Shown here in pieces: positions 24,703 through 31,566 of a DNA stretch of 64,000 nt. The DNA lies in IMG/VR virus record IMGVR_UViG_3300032092_000013, positions 1 to 64,000 of that record; one strand, 5' to 3'. A program made the translations under genes and the position numbers. The notes beneath the pieces are model-generated. The model searched no databases. It was not told the origin of the DNA and worked only from the letters and a program-made list of their open reading frames with translations. The first letter of the stretch is position 1. Every line of letters starts with the position of its first letter. The DNA comes from a virus.

Positions 24703-25280
24703 CCCCAGCTAGTTCCTTTAAATAAACCACCCAGTCCTGTTGTTACTTGATTACCAACGGCTGCACCATGACTTACTCGCGTTGCTGCTGGTGGTACTGG
24801 TGTTGTAGCTGCTTGTACAACAGCTTCTGTTAAAGTTTTACCCTCATATGTCGCAGAATTAAGATCGTGCTCCCATACTTCTACTTTTTCTACCCAACAC
24901 CTTCCATTTGTTAATGTTTTGATATGTTCTGATGCGAGATTGAAACAGAATTCTGCTGTTCTTTCAATGCCAACACCGTTAGGCATGATTCTTAAATCAC
25001 AAGCCTTCGCATCATGTAATTGTTGAAATAAAGACAATTGAGGATCATCACCGGCGATGCACAATGTATGATCAAATTGATCCTGTAATTTTGCTTTAAG
25101 TTCTTTAAGACCACCAAAGTCTACAGCCCAATTACGTTCGTCTAATTCTGAACAACCAAACCAAAATTTAGCCTTTAACTGATATCCGTGCACGTAACTG
25201 CATCTGGAGTGTACTGCCCTCCATTGTCTAAATGCACAAGAACCTAATTCAATTATCTTAGTAGAGACATATGTACACAT
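24699..25280 (-). CDS. queD: 6-carboxytetrahydropterin synthase-like protein
   Basis: Second step to preQ0: 7,8-dihydroneopterin triphosphate to 6-carboxytetrahydropterin. The fold is clear: HSRCSYVHGYQLKAKFWF (24-41) with the catalytic Cys27; NWAVDFGGLKELKAKLQDQFDHTL; NGVGIERTAEFCFNL; and VEKVEVWEHD with the conserved Glu. The usual Zn-binding His-Gly-His is His31-Gly-Tyr33 here, and the first Zn His of 'AAH' seems replaced by the FRQWRA segment. I recall the same RQWRA/HGY form in other T4-like phages, so it is a phage subfamily rather than decay. 193 residues, with a low-complexity Ala/Thr/Gly tail. Confidence 0.8.
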   Translation of the reverse strand: MCTYVSTKIIELGSCAFRQWRAVHSRCSYVHGYQLKAKFWFGCSELDERNWAVDFGGLKELKAKLQDQFDHTLCIAGDDPQLSLFQQLHDAKACDLRIMPNGVGIERTAEFCFNLASEHIKTLTNGRCWVEKVEVWEHDLNSATYEGKTLTEAVVQAATTPVPPAATRVSHGAAVGNQVTTGLGGLFKGTSWG

Positions 25281-25295
25281 AAAAATATCATAAAC

Positions 25296-25303
25296 CTTAA
25301 ATA
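25296..25303 (+). promoter_or_regulatory. Weak late-promoter candidate CTTAAATA
   Basis: CTTAAATA lies 10 bases before the ATG of the first collar gene. Both sequence and spacing are off the pattern seen elsewhere. Confidence 0.3.
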
Positions 25304-25313
25304 AAGATAATCT

Positions 25314-26072
25314 ATGGATAATATGATAAAAATATCAGAATTGCAAAAAGCATACCCGCTTGATGAAAATGATGTTTTTGTTGTCAATCAAGAGAATCCT
25401 AAAAACAAAGTTCTCGAAACACGTTATACAACAACTAGTGATATTTCAAAATTTATCGAAGCAGCTGTCAATAAAATACTGTTGAAACAAATTCCTATTG
25501 GTTGTGTAAAGATGTATGCTGGTGATATAACACAATTTGATAAACTCGAAGGATGGCTGGTATGTAATGGCCAAGCAGTTTCGCGGGTTAGATACTCAGA
25601 ACTGTATAAAGTGATAGGAGGTATATATGGAACCCCTACCGCAGAAACATTCATATTACCTGACTTTAGAGGGAAAATACCTTTGGGATATTGCGGCACA
25701 AACAAACAACCCATATTATTAGGTGATACAGGAATTGAAGTTTCATTGGCCGAAACTGGAGGCGAATATAGACATCGTTTAACAGAGAGTGAATTAGCAT
25801 CACATACACACCCAGACGCCGGTCATAAGCACAGACATTTTGATGTAACCAGAACACCCAGTTCTATAAATGATCTTACTGGAGGCGACAGAGTTTGGAG
25901 TGCTGTTAAAAATAAAAAAATTTACGATCAAGTAAAAAAAGATTTAGAAGTTGCTCCAGAATATTATTCGTTATCTAAAACAGGCAATGCTGATATTCAG
26001 AATGCCGGTGGTGATATACCACATAATAATATACAACCTTATCTAGCTGTAAATTATATTATAAAATATTAA
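25314..26072 (+). CDS. Tail collar/short fibre protein, copy 1
   Basis: Receptor-side fibre with a phage tail-collar domain (PF07484 type). Residues 1-50 are the adaptor (KISELQKAYPLDENDVFVVNQ, LETRYT). Then come IPIGCVKMYAGDI, GWLVCNGQAVSR, YSELYKVIGGIYG and FILPDFRGKIPLGY, the collar core. A His-rich HTHPDAGHKHRHFD near 165 resembles the metal-binding HxH of T4 gp12. It ends in HNNIQPYLAVNYIIKY. 252 residues. Two paralogues follow at 26516 and 27582; the stretch between the His motif and the end differs in each and probably forms the receptor tip. Confidence 0.88.
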   Translation: MDNMIKISELQKAYPLDENDVFVVNQENPKNKVLETRYTTTSDISKFIEAAVNKILLKQIPIGCVKMYAGDITQFDKLEGWLVCNGQAVSRVRYSELYKVIGGIYGTPTAETFILPDFRGKIPLGYCGTNKQPILLGDTGIEVSLAETGGEYRHRLTESELASHTHPDAGHKHRHFDVTRTPSSINDLTGGDRVWSAVKNKKIYDQVKKDLEVAPEYYSLSKTGNADIQNAGGDIPHNNIQPYLAVNYIIKY

Positions 26073-26482
26073 CAAAATAAAGCATTTTTATATACTGCTA
26101 AAATATCAAAATCAGACATTCCTTTTTCTCTCAAAAAGGCTTCAACACATTCTGGTGTATGAGCCATGTAAATAGATTTTAATAGAATTTCATCTGCTAA
26201 TCCTTTATTAATTAAAAATTGTAATGCATTAATTTTTAACTTCTCTACCGGATTTAAAGTATCTTGTATTGATACAATAGTTTTAGGTAGATCAACAGCT
26301 AATCCAATATTTTCCACATATACTGTATAAAAGGTTTCTTTTTCTGCTAATATATAGCCTTCATATCCATTATATTTTAATATTTCACCTGAGGTACAGT
26401 TAGCGGGATCAACTTTAAGCTTTACTCTAACCAATTGACTATCTTTAAGACTATTCTCAATAACCTTATTAAAACGCTTCAT
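26069..26482 (-). CDS. Late hypothetical protein, 137 residues
   Basis: Not recognised. The first 75 residues look like a small beta barrel (LVRVKLKVDPANCTSGEILKYNGYEGYILAEKETFYTVYVENIGLAVDLP), SH3-like in layout. The rest is helical (KLKINALQFLINKGLADEILLKSIYM ... FLREKGMSDFDILAVYKNALF). It has a good late promoter, CATAAATA 5 bases before the ATG. Two other late-expressed collar genes flank it on the other strand, and its stop overlaps copy 1 by 4 bases. Confidence 0.65.
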   Translation of the reverse strand: MKRFNKVIENSLKDSQLVRVKLKVDPANCTSGEILKYNGYEGYILAEKETFYTVYVENIGLAVDLPKTIVSIQDTLNPVEKLKINALQFLINKGLADEILLKSIYMAHTPECVEAFLREKGMSDFDILAVYKNALFC

Positions 26483-26487
26483 GTTTA

Positions 26488-26495
26488 TATTTATG
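26488..26495 (-). promoter_or_regulatory. Late promoter CATAAATA
   Basis: Minus-strand CATAAATA, 5 bases before the ATG at 26482; it faces a second box for the plus-strand gene 6 bases away. Confidence 0.62.
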
Positions 26496-26501
26496 ATTTT
26501 T

Positions 26502-26509
26502 ATTAAATA
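26502..26509 (+). promoter_or_regulatory. Late promoter ATTAAATA
   Basis: ATTAAATA, 6 bases before the ATG of collar copy 2, forming a divergent pair with the box at 26488-26495. Confidence 0.5.
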
Positions 26510-26515
26510 TGTGTA

Positions 26516-27580
26516 ATGGCTGACTTTCCTGTTAAAATTTCAGAATTAGATAAATCTTATAGTCTATCAGCTAGCCCTATTTCTATATTGATTAATCAAC
26601 GAAATGAAAATAATACATTTGAAACAAAGTCATTGCCATTATCTGTTATAACACAATTTGCAAAAGAAGAAGCTAAAAAACTACTATCTGGATTTATTGA
26701 AGTAGGTACAATAATCCCATTTGCAGGAAAGGTATTGGGTCAAGAATCTATAAAAGGGTGGTTACTGTGTAATGGCAGGCAAGTAAGAAAGGATGATTAC
26801 CCGGAGCTATGGAATAAATTGGGCGAAACATATGGTCCAGCTGATAATGTATTATTTTCCTTACCTGATTTAAAGGGTCGTATAGAAATGGGATATTCGC
26901 ATACTGGAGAATCATATGAACCCAATTTTGGAAATTGGCCTGCGGGGGAAGAATTACATCTAGGGGAAGGTAATAATGCAAATTACCCTGATAGGGGTGA
27001 ATTCTTTCATCAGTTAAAAGATGAAAATATTCAAAACCATATCCATTCTGTACCAGTGCATACGCATAAGATTTTTAATTATGCAAACATGGCTGATTAT
27101 AATCGCGGAAAAGGTAGATGGGTTATAAGATGGGGGCCTGTTTATGGGTTTTTTGATACAAAGCAAAATCAAAATATAGAATCAGATTCCATAAATTGGA
27201 TAAATTTGCAGGGGTTGTCACCAACTCCTGGTAATATTGATCATGTTTATTTTGGCGTTGGCGGTGCGCAGGTGGGTCTAATAGCCAGCAAAAATTATGA
27301 AAAAATTTTATTTAATCGATTAAATTATAAATCATATTATCCCGAAAGAATAAGAGCGGTTAAGAAATATATCAGTAATAATCCCATAAGAACTATTTTT
27401 ACATATAAAAAAGAATTTATAGATGAAATAAAAAACAGAAACAAAAAGCCCTTTCCTATAATAGATCCGCAGTATGATAATAATGTAAAATTCGGTACCG
27501 ATCATGGGTCACGAGGGGGCGATCAGTTTCATTCTAATATACAACCCAATGTTGCAATGAATTTTTTAATTAAATATTAA
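26516..27580 (+). CDS. Tail collar/short fibre protein, copy 2
   Basis: The longest of the three collar proteins (354 residues). Adaptor VKISELDKSYSLSASPISILINQ, then IEVGTIIPFAGKV, GWLLCNGRQVRKDDYPELWNKLGETYG and FSLPDLKGRIEMGY. A His motif NHIHSVPVHTHKIF sits near 180. A 120-residue insert between this and the C-terminal HSNIQPNVAMNFLIKY is unique to this copy and rich in Tyr, Asn and Trp, as expected for a receptor-binding tip. The specificity is unknown. Confidence 0.87.
   Translation: MADFPVKISELDKSYSLSASPISILINQRNENNTFETKSLPLSVITQFAKEEAKKLLSGFIEVGTIIPFAGKVLGQESIKGWLLCNGRQVRKDDYPELWNKLGETYGPADNVLFSLPDLKGRIEMGYSHTGESYEPNFGNWPAGEELHLGEGNNANYPDRGEFFHQLKDENIQNHIHSVPVHTHKIFNYANMADYNRGKGRWVIRWGPVYGFFDTKQNQNIESDSINWINLQGLSPTPGNIDHVYFGVGGAQVGLIASKNYEKILFNRLNYKSYYPERIRAVKKYISNNPIRTIFTYKKEFIDEIKNRNKKPFPIIDPQYDNNVKFGTDHGSRGGDQFHSNIQPNVAMNFLIKY
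27569..27576 (+). promoter_or_regulatory. Possible late promoter ATTAAATA inside the end of copy 2
   Basis: ATTAAATA, 5 bases before the ATG of collar copy 3. It also encodes the conserved FLIKY end of copy 2, so the match may be a by-product of coding. Confidence 0.35.
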
Positions 27581-27581
27581 A

Positions 27582-28397
27582 ATGGATGATCGAATACCTA
27601 TATCGAATTTAAAAACAGCATATACCCTTTTAGGTGATGAAGCTTTTGTCGTAAATCAAAAAAATCCTGTAGATAAAAAACTAGAAACGAGATATACACC
27701 ACTAAATGATTTAATGTCTTATATAAAAGGAGAAATAAAAGAATCTCTTGAGGAAGTGATGCCTATAGGATCCATAAAGGCATATACTGGAAAAGTAACT
27801 AACGTAGATAGTATTCCAGGATGGTTATTATGCAATGGTGATATGGTGTCTAGGACAAAATACAAGAAGTTATATGATGTGATAGGTAGTTTATATGGAC
27901 CAACGGGCGCAGAATCCTTTTCTTTACCAGACTTAAGAGGTAGGGTAATTATGGGATATTGTAATGGGACGTCACCTCTTAATCCTTTATTTGGAAATTG
28001 GAAATCAGGACAAAATATTTCCTTAGGAAAAAATCCAGGTGCCGCAGGAGAATTTTATCATCCATTAACACAATCAGAATTACCGTCACATTCACACCCA
28101 AATAGCCACACTCACCAATATTTCAATATTGCGCATCTAGACTATAGATATATTGATATGTATAGAGTGCACGGTAATTACTCTAGAGGCAATGCTGTAA
28201 TTTCATTTGCACCGGCAGATAAGGCAGCTAAAGCTATTGAAGAGTCTAAAAATAACGACACAACGTTTTCACCTGATGTATCTGCTTATGTAGGCGAAAC
28301 CAGTCCAGCTGGGGGCTTTACGGGAACAGCTGGAGATAATGTCGCTCATAATAACATGCAACCATTTGTTACAGTGAATTATCTTATAAAATATTGA
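27582..28397 (+). CDS. Tail collar/short fibre protein, copy 3
   Basis: Same plan as the two copies before it: adaptor IPISNLKTAYTLLGDEAFVVNQ with LETRYTPLNDL, a short helical stretch, then MPIGSIKAYTGKV, GWLLCNGDMVSRTKYKKLYDVIGSLYG and FSLPDLRGRVIMGY. The metal-type HSHPNSHTHQYF is near 170, the end is HNNMQPFVTVNYLIKY. 271 residues. Starts 1 base after copy 2. Confidence 0.87.
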   Translation: MDDRIPISNLKTAYTLLGDEAFVVNQKNPVDKKLETRYTPLNDLMSYIKGEIKESLEEVMPIGSIKAYTGKVTNVDSIPGWLLCNGDMVSRTKYKKLYDVIGSLYGPTGAESFSLPDLRGRVIMGYCNGTSPLNPLFGNWKSGQNISLGKNPGAAGEFYHPLTQSELPSHSHPNSHTHQYFNIAHLDYRYIDMYRVHGNYSRGNAVISFAPADKAAKAIEESKNNDTTFSPDVSAYVGETSPAGGFTGTAGDNVAHNNMQPFVTVNYLIKY

Positions 28398-28406
28398 TAT
28401 CAAACG

Positions 28407-28426
28407 AAACCATTTTATAATGGTTT
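28407..28426 (+). promoter_or_regulatory. Hairpin immediately before the folE start codon
   Basis: Perfect 8-bp stem AAACCATT (28407-28414) and AATGGTTT (28419-28426) with a 4-base loop, ending 1 base before the ATG at 28428. It occupies the whole ribosome-binding region; no Shine-Dalgarno is seen. Confidence 0.55.
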
Positions 28427-28427
28427 A

Positions 28428-29081
28428 ATGTCTAAACTAGGTAATAAATTATTGACAAGAGCTAATGGTAATTTGCCATTAGATGAATCTGATAAAAAGG
28501 CTGTTATTGAGAAAGCAGCCGCAGCATATGCTCAATTCTTAGATGCATTACAATTTGATTGGAAATCTGATACTAATAGTGCTGATACACCTAGACGTGT
28601 AGCTAAAGCATTTGTTAATGATCTTATTTCTGGATGTTATAATGAACCTCCTAATATCACAGCATTTGATAATGAAGATGGTTATGATGGAATGGTTTGT
28701 CAAAACAATATCAAAGTAACATCTCTTTGTTCACATCACCACGCAGCCTTTACTGGTGTAGCTCATGTAGCTTATATTCCATCACCAGAAGGTAAAGTTA
28801 TTGGATTATCTAAATTGAATCGTATTGTTGATTGGTTTTCTAGGAGACCGCAAATTCAAGAAGGACTAACTTCACAAATTCATGACTATGTTAATAGTAT
28901 CTGTGAAGGTAATAAAGGTGTTGCTGTTCTTATTGAATGTAAACATACATGTTGTTCCAATAGAGGTATCAAACAGGATTCTACTATGAGAACAGCTAAG
29001 ATGTCAGGAGCTTATATGGATAATGGTAATAATGCTCGAGCTGAGTTCTATAAGTTTGTTGAATTCTCTCAGTCTCGTTAA
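28428..29081 (+). CDS. folE: GTP cyclohydrolase I
   Basis: First step of the preQ0 route: GTP to dihydroneopterin triphosphate. TPRRVAKAFVNDLISG, then the Zn and active-site stretch SLCSHHHAAFTGVAHVAYIP (Cys101, His103, His104; Ser102 replaces the usual Glu of CEHH), KVIGLSKLNRIVDWFSRRPQIQEGLT, and ECKHTCCSNRGIKQ carrying the last Zn Cys. 217 residues, E. coli-like length. It is expressed from its own start preceded by a hairpin, and convergent with the gene at 29078 (4-base overlap). Confidence 0.94.
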   Translation: MSKLGNKLLTRANGNLPLDESDKKAVIEKAAAAYAQFLDALQFDWKSDTNSADTPRRVAKAFVNDLISGCYNEPPNITAFDNEDGYDGMVCQNNIKVTSLCSHHHAAFTGVAHVAYIPSPEGKVIGLSKLNRIVDWFSRRPQIQEGLTSQIHDYVNSICEGNKGVAVLIECKHTCCSNRGIKQDSTMRTAKMSGAYMDNGNNARAEFYKFVEFSQSR

Positions 29082-29575
29082 GCAGCGTTACTAGTACCAC
29101 CAGTAGCAGTTATATTTGTAGGAGGTAATGCCGGAGTAATATTACTTGCGGCATTATTTTTTTGTCCTTGTTGTAATTTTCTTTTTGCTATTTCAATAAT
29201 CTTTTTTTGTTGATCTTGCGGTATGGTTTTCCATGTATTGGTATCAACAACTGTTTTTGATTGATTAAATTTACCTAATTCATTTTTCAATTCAGGATCT
29301 TGTTTAAGCATTTCTGCAGCTGCAGCTTTATGATCATCATTATTGTCTAAATCCAAAGAACTGCTAGATAATGAAGGTGCAACAGTTTCGAACAAGTAAG
29401 CCTTTAATAAATCATTACACAATGAATCAAATGATTCTCTGACATTAATATTAAGTGCAGTTAAATGTTTTTGCGCTTCTGTTTTTGTTTTATGTGCTTT
29501 GAGGTTTTTCTTTTTACCTGTTTTGGCATTAACAACAAAGTAACCTGAACCTTGTTTTTTTATTTTATAAGGCAT
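29078..29575 (-). CDS. Hypothetical protein with basic N-terminal repeat-like module
   Basis: 165 residues, not recognised. The start MPYKIKKQGSGYFVVNAKTGKKK with KTKTEAQKHLTALN is a small basic module seen in many viral proteins. Then NVRESFDSLCNDLLKAYLFET looks like the amphipathic N-termini of the late proteins here. The tail is Ala/Gln/Thr-rich. I start at the ATG at 29575, one base after the previous stop, not at the in-frame GTG at 29587. Operon with the gene at 29577; probably late. Confidence 0.62.
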   Translation of the reverse strand: MPYKIKKQGSGYFVVNAKTGKKKNLKAHKTKTEAQKHLTALNINVRESFDSLCNDLLKAYLFETVAPSLSSSSLDLDNNDDHKAAAAEMLKQDPELKNELGKFNQSKTVVDTNTWKTIPQDQQKKIIEIAKRKLQQGQKNNAASNITPALPPTNITATGGTSNAA

Positions 29576-29576
29576 A

Positions 29577-29978
29577 TTATACTTCACCTCCAGGTAATAA
29601 TTCCCTTACCTTGCTTTTAATTTCATAAAACTTGTCTGGCGTGGCTGATTCAGTATCAGTGACACTAGCTGCATCAATAATATTTTGTAATTTATCATCT
29701 AATACATCACCTTTAGTTGAATTTAATTCACTAGCAAATGTTTGTTTAATAACACTCATAACATCTCTAATCATGTCTAGAGAATCTTTTACAATTAAAG
29801 AAACTTTTGAATCGACATCTTTTTTTAGATCATCAATTTCATTAGGAGTTGCCGGCTCGGGTTCTACAGGTGGAGGCATTGCTGCATCTGGTTGCATAGG
29901 AGGTTGATTAGATTGTACTGGTAATTCAGCCTCACCATAGAGCCTTAATTTTTCATTTACTAGCTGGGTAAACTTCAT
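29577..29978 (-). CDS. Late hypothetical protein, possible head component
   Basis: 133 residues. N-terminus MKFTQLVNEKLRLYGEAELP resembles T4 capsid-targeting peptides (short amphipathic helix then Glu-Ala). A Pro/Gln-rich spacer (NQPPMQPDAAMPPPVEPEPATP) leads into a helical region (EIDDLKKDVDSKVSLIVKDSLDMIRDVM). No known domain. GCTAAATA 6 bases before the ATG is a degenerate late box. Prohead or internal protein role inferred. Confidence 0.6.
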   Translation of the reverse strand: MKFTQLVNEKLRLYGEAELPVQSNQPPMQPDAAMPPPVEPEPATPNEIDDLKKDVDSKVSLIVKDSLDMIRDVMSVIKQTFASELNSTKGDVLDDKLQNIIDAASVTDTESATPDKFYEIKSKVRELLPGGEV

Positions 29979-29983
29979 AAAGT

Positions 29984-30487
29984 TTATTTAGCTAATGACA
30001 TTCTCAAATGTTGATCAATATCGATAGATTTTGTAAGTTGATAAAATCCACCTTCTTTGAGAAACTTTTTTATTGTATAAATTTTATTAGTTGTAATGTC
30101 ACAACGTTGCAAGTTTCTTTTAATATCTAAAAGATCAGTAGTTTGTAAATTGTTTATATTATTATAATTAATATAACAAATTTTGAATTTTCGTAATACC
30201 TTATTAATTATAATATCTATATCATTTAAATGGCAACTATCTAATATCTGTAGTTGTAGATTATTATAATTTAATATAATTTTCTCAGCACCCGGATTTT
30301 TAATATATTGTAAAATATTATTAATAATAAAATGTGTAATTAATCGTTTACAGTCACGAGATTTAAAATTAATAATAATATTGTTATTATGGAAATATTT
30401 AAATATATCGAGTTCAGCAATATTAATAATATTAATTAAGTTATATATTTTAATATTATATTCACTATATGTTACACTCTCTATCAT
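29984..30487 (-). CDS. Hypothetical Ile/Asn-rich protein
   Basis: 167 residues, dominated by Ile and Asn (IYNLINIINIAELDIFKYFHNNNIIINF), reflecting extreme A+T. Not recognised, though the alternation of ILDSCHLNDIDIIINKVL-type segments suggests leucine-rich-repeat-like strands and helices. It has one of the few plausible Shine-Dalgarno sequences (AGAGG, 5 bases before the ATG), but this lies in a 6-bp hairpin stem. Probably foreign or rapidly evolving. Confidence 0.55.
   Translation of the reverse strand: MIESVTYSEYNIKIYNLINIINIAELDIFKYFHNNNIIINFKSRDCKRLITHFIINNILQYIKNPGAEKIILNYNNLQLQILDSCHLNDIDIIINKVLRKFKICYINYNNINNLQTTDLLDIKRNLQRCDITTNKIYTIKKFLKEGGFYQLTKSIDIDQHLRMSLAK
29985..29992 (-). promoter_or_regulatory. 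Degenerate late promoter GCTAAATA
   Basis: Minus-strand GCTAAATA, 6 bases before the ATG at 29978, overlapping the end of the upstream gene. Confidence 0.4.
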
Positions 30488-30491
30488 CGAA

Positions 30492-30514
30492 CCTCTATTA
30501 TAGTTATCTAGAGG
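30492..30514 (-). promoter_or_regulatory. Hairpin covering the Shine-Dalgarno of the gene at 29984
   Basis: Arms CCTCTA (30492-30497) and TAGAGG (30509-30514), loop 11 bases. In the minus mRNA the 3' arm contains AGAGG, the likely ribosome-binding site, 5 bases before the ATG at 30487. Confidence 0.45.
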
Positions 30515-30536
30515 GTCTAATTATCAACCCGGTATT

Positions 30537-30935
30537 TTAAACTTTTCTTTTAATCTTACCAATTCTCAGATTAATTATACCATTATAATAATCATCACAC
30601 ATGAGGACTTCTCTGTCAAATTGTTCTTTTGCTTCATAGTAAGCTAATTCACTTTTACTATCACAGAACCTTAAGATTTGAAATTTAAATTTATCTTTTC
30701 CAAATTTTTCAATATCACTTAATAATTCATTTGAAGAAGACATATATTCTTTCCAATCTGTTTCTATAACAAAATGTCTCTTGTTCTTTTTACCTTTTAA
30801 AGGTTTTAATTTTTTAACAGTTTGCATTTGTTTTTTACCAATATATTTCTTATTAGAGACTGTATTGGTTATTAGATATACAAAACCATATGCAGAAACA
30901 AACGGAATAGTGCTTTCCCAGTGTCCAGTATCCAT
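30537..30935 (-). CDS. GIY-YIG-type nuclease-like protein
   Basis: The N-terminal half carries a GIY-YIG-like motif: YGFVYLITNTVSNKKYIGKKQM (residues 16-37), with Gly-Phe-Val-Tyr for GIY and Tyr-Ile-Gly for YIG. The later Tyr and Glu (ELAYYEAKEQF) fit the catalytic glutamate. 132 residues, single domain, no DNA-binding extension as in homing enzymes such as SegA. Conserved stand-alone versions occur in T4-like phages; possible role in DNA processing. A true Shine-Dalgarno (AAGGA) precedes the ATG by 7 bases. Confidence 0.7.
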   Translation of the reverse strand: MDTGHWESTIPFVSAYGFVYLITNTVSNKKYIGKKQMQTVKKLKPLKGKKNKRHFVIETDWKEYMSSSNELLSDIEKFGKDKFKFQILRFCDSKSELAYYEAKEQFDREVLMCDDYYNGIINLRIGKIKRKV

Positions 30936-31144
30936 TATAAGGTCCTTTTAAGGTTTCTTTTCTGGAATCTCATTTTGCGCCTTTTACGCGCTCCTAATGG
31001 CTTAGCTAGTACTGCACTACCGGGATTATAAAAATCTTTATTGCCAACAGCACCACCCATGTTTGTTTCAGAACCGGGTCCTAAAACATCTGCAGACATC
31101 ATCTCCATTAATTGTTTATATAATTCTTCAAAGGACCTTGACAT
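30935..31144 (-). CDS. Small late protein with basic C-terminus
   Basis: 69 residues. N-terminus MSRSFEELYKQLMEMMSADVLG is an amphipathic helix of the type shared by several late proteins here. The middle has Gly/Asn (NMGGAVGNKDFYNPGSAV) and the end is very basic (GARKRRKMRFQKRNLKRTL), suggesting DNA binding. A small DNA-associated head protein is plausible but not shown. Late box GATAAATA lies 10 bases upstream; the stop touches the GIY-YIG gene start. Confidence 0.6.
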   Translation of the reverse strand: MSRSFEELYKQLMEMMSADVLGPGSETNMGGAVGNKDFYNPGSAVLAKPLGARKRRKMRFQKRNLKRTL

Positions 31145-31154
31145 TAATGATTTT

Positions 31155-31162
31155 TATTTATC
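31155..31162 (-). promoter_or_regulatory. Late promoter GATAAATA
   Basis: Minus-strand GATAAATA in the 26-base divergent gap to uvsY, 10 bases before the ATG at 31144, so this one would leave a short leader. Confidence 0.5.
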
Positions 31163-31170
31163 ATTATTCA

Positions 31171-31566
31171 ATGGAGTTATTAGATCGTTATATAAAAGAA
31201 ATCGAAGCAGATCTAGTACTAGATGAAATGAACATAAGAGATGTTCAACTTCGATTACCTTCTAAAAAGCATTTTTGGGTAGGCCGTTTAATTAAACACA
31301 AAGTAGAAATCAATGTTTTGCAAAAACAAAAAGAAGAACTTAAAAAAAGTCTCTTAGAAAGAGTAATATCAGATGCACCGGTTGCAATCTCTAAAATCAC
31401 AGCTGAGAAAAGAATTGATGATTTTCAAGAAGTAGCTCTTCTAAATAAAAAAATAAAAGAATTAGAGTATGTTGTGGAACTTCTAGAAAAGGTTGAAAAG
31501 AATTTCAATTCTATGACCTATGATATTAAGAACGTTATTGAAATTCTAAAACTAGAACAGCAATGA
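31171..31566 (+). CDS. uvsY: Recombination mediator UvsY
   Basis: Loads UvsX recombinase onto gp32-coated single-stranded DNA. 131 residues (T4: 137). Recognised from the KKHFWVGRLIKHKVEINVLQKQKEELKKSL block, which parallels the 'YSKWLNKHSSIKKEMLRIEAQKKVALKARL' region of T4 UvsY, and from its position directly before uvsW. The ATG at 31171 gives MELLDRYIKEIEAD; the frame extends to a TTG at 31063, but that would run through the divergent gene. It overlaps uvsW by 4 bases. Confidence 0.85.
   Translation: MELLDRYIKEIEADLVLDEMNIRDVQLRLPSKKHFWVGRLIKHKVEINVLQKQKEELKKSLLERVISDAPVAISKITAEKRIDDFQEVALLNKKIKELEYVVELLEKVEKNFNSMTYDIKNVIEILKLEQQ

Noticed and set aside
31063-31170. Extended UvsY from a TTG at 31063
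   Set aside because: It would run through the start of the divergent minus-strand gene; MELLDRYIKE at 31171 gives a UvsY of normal length.
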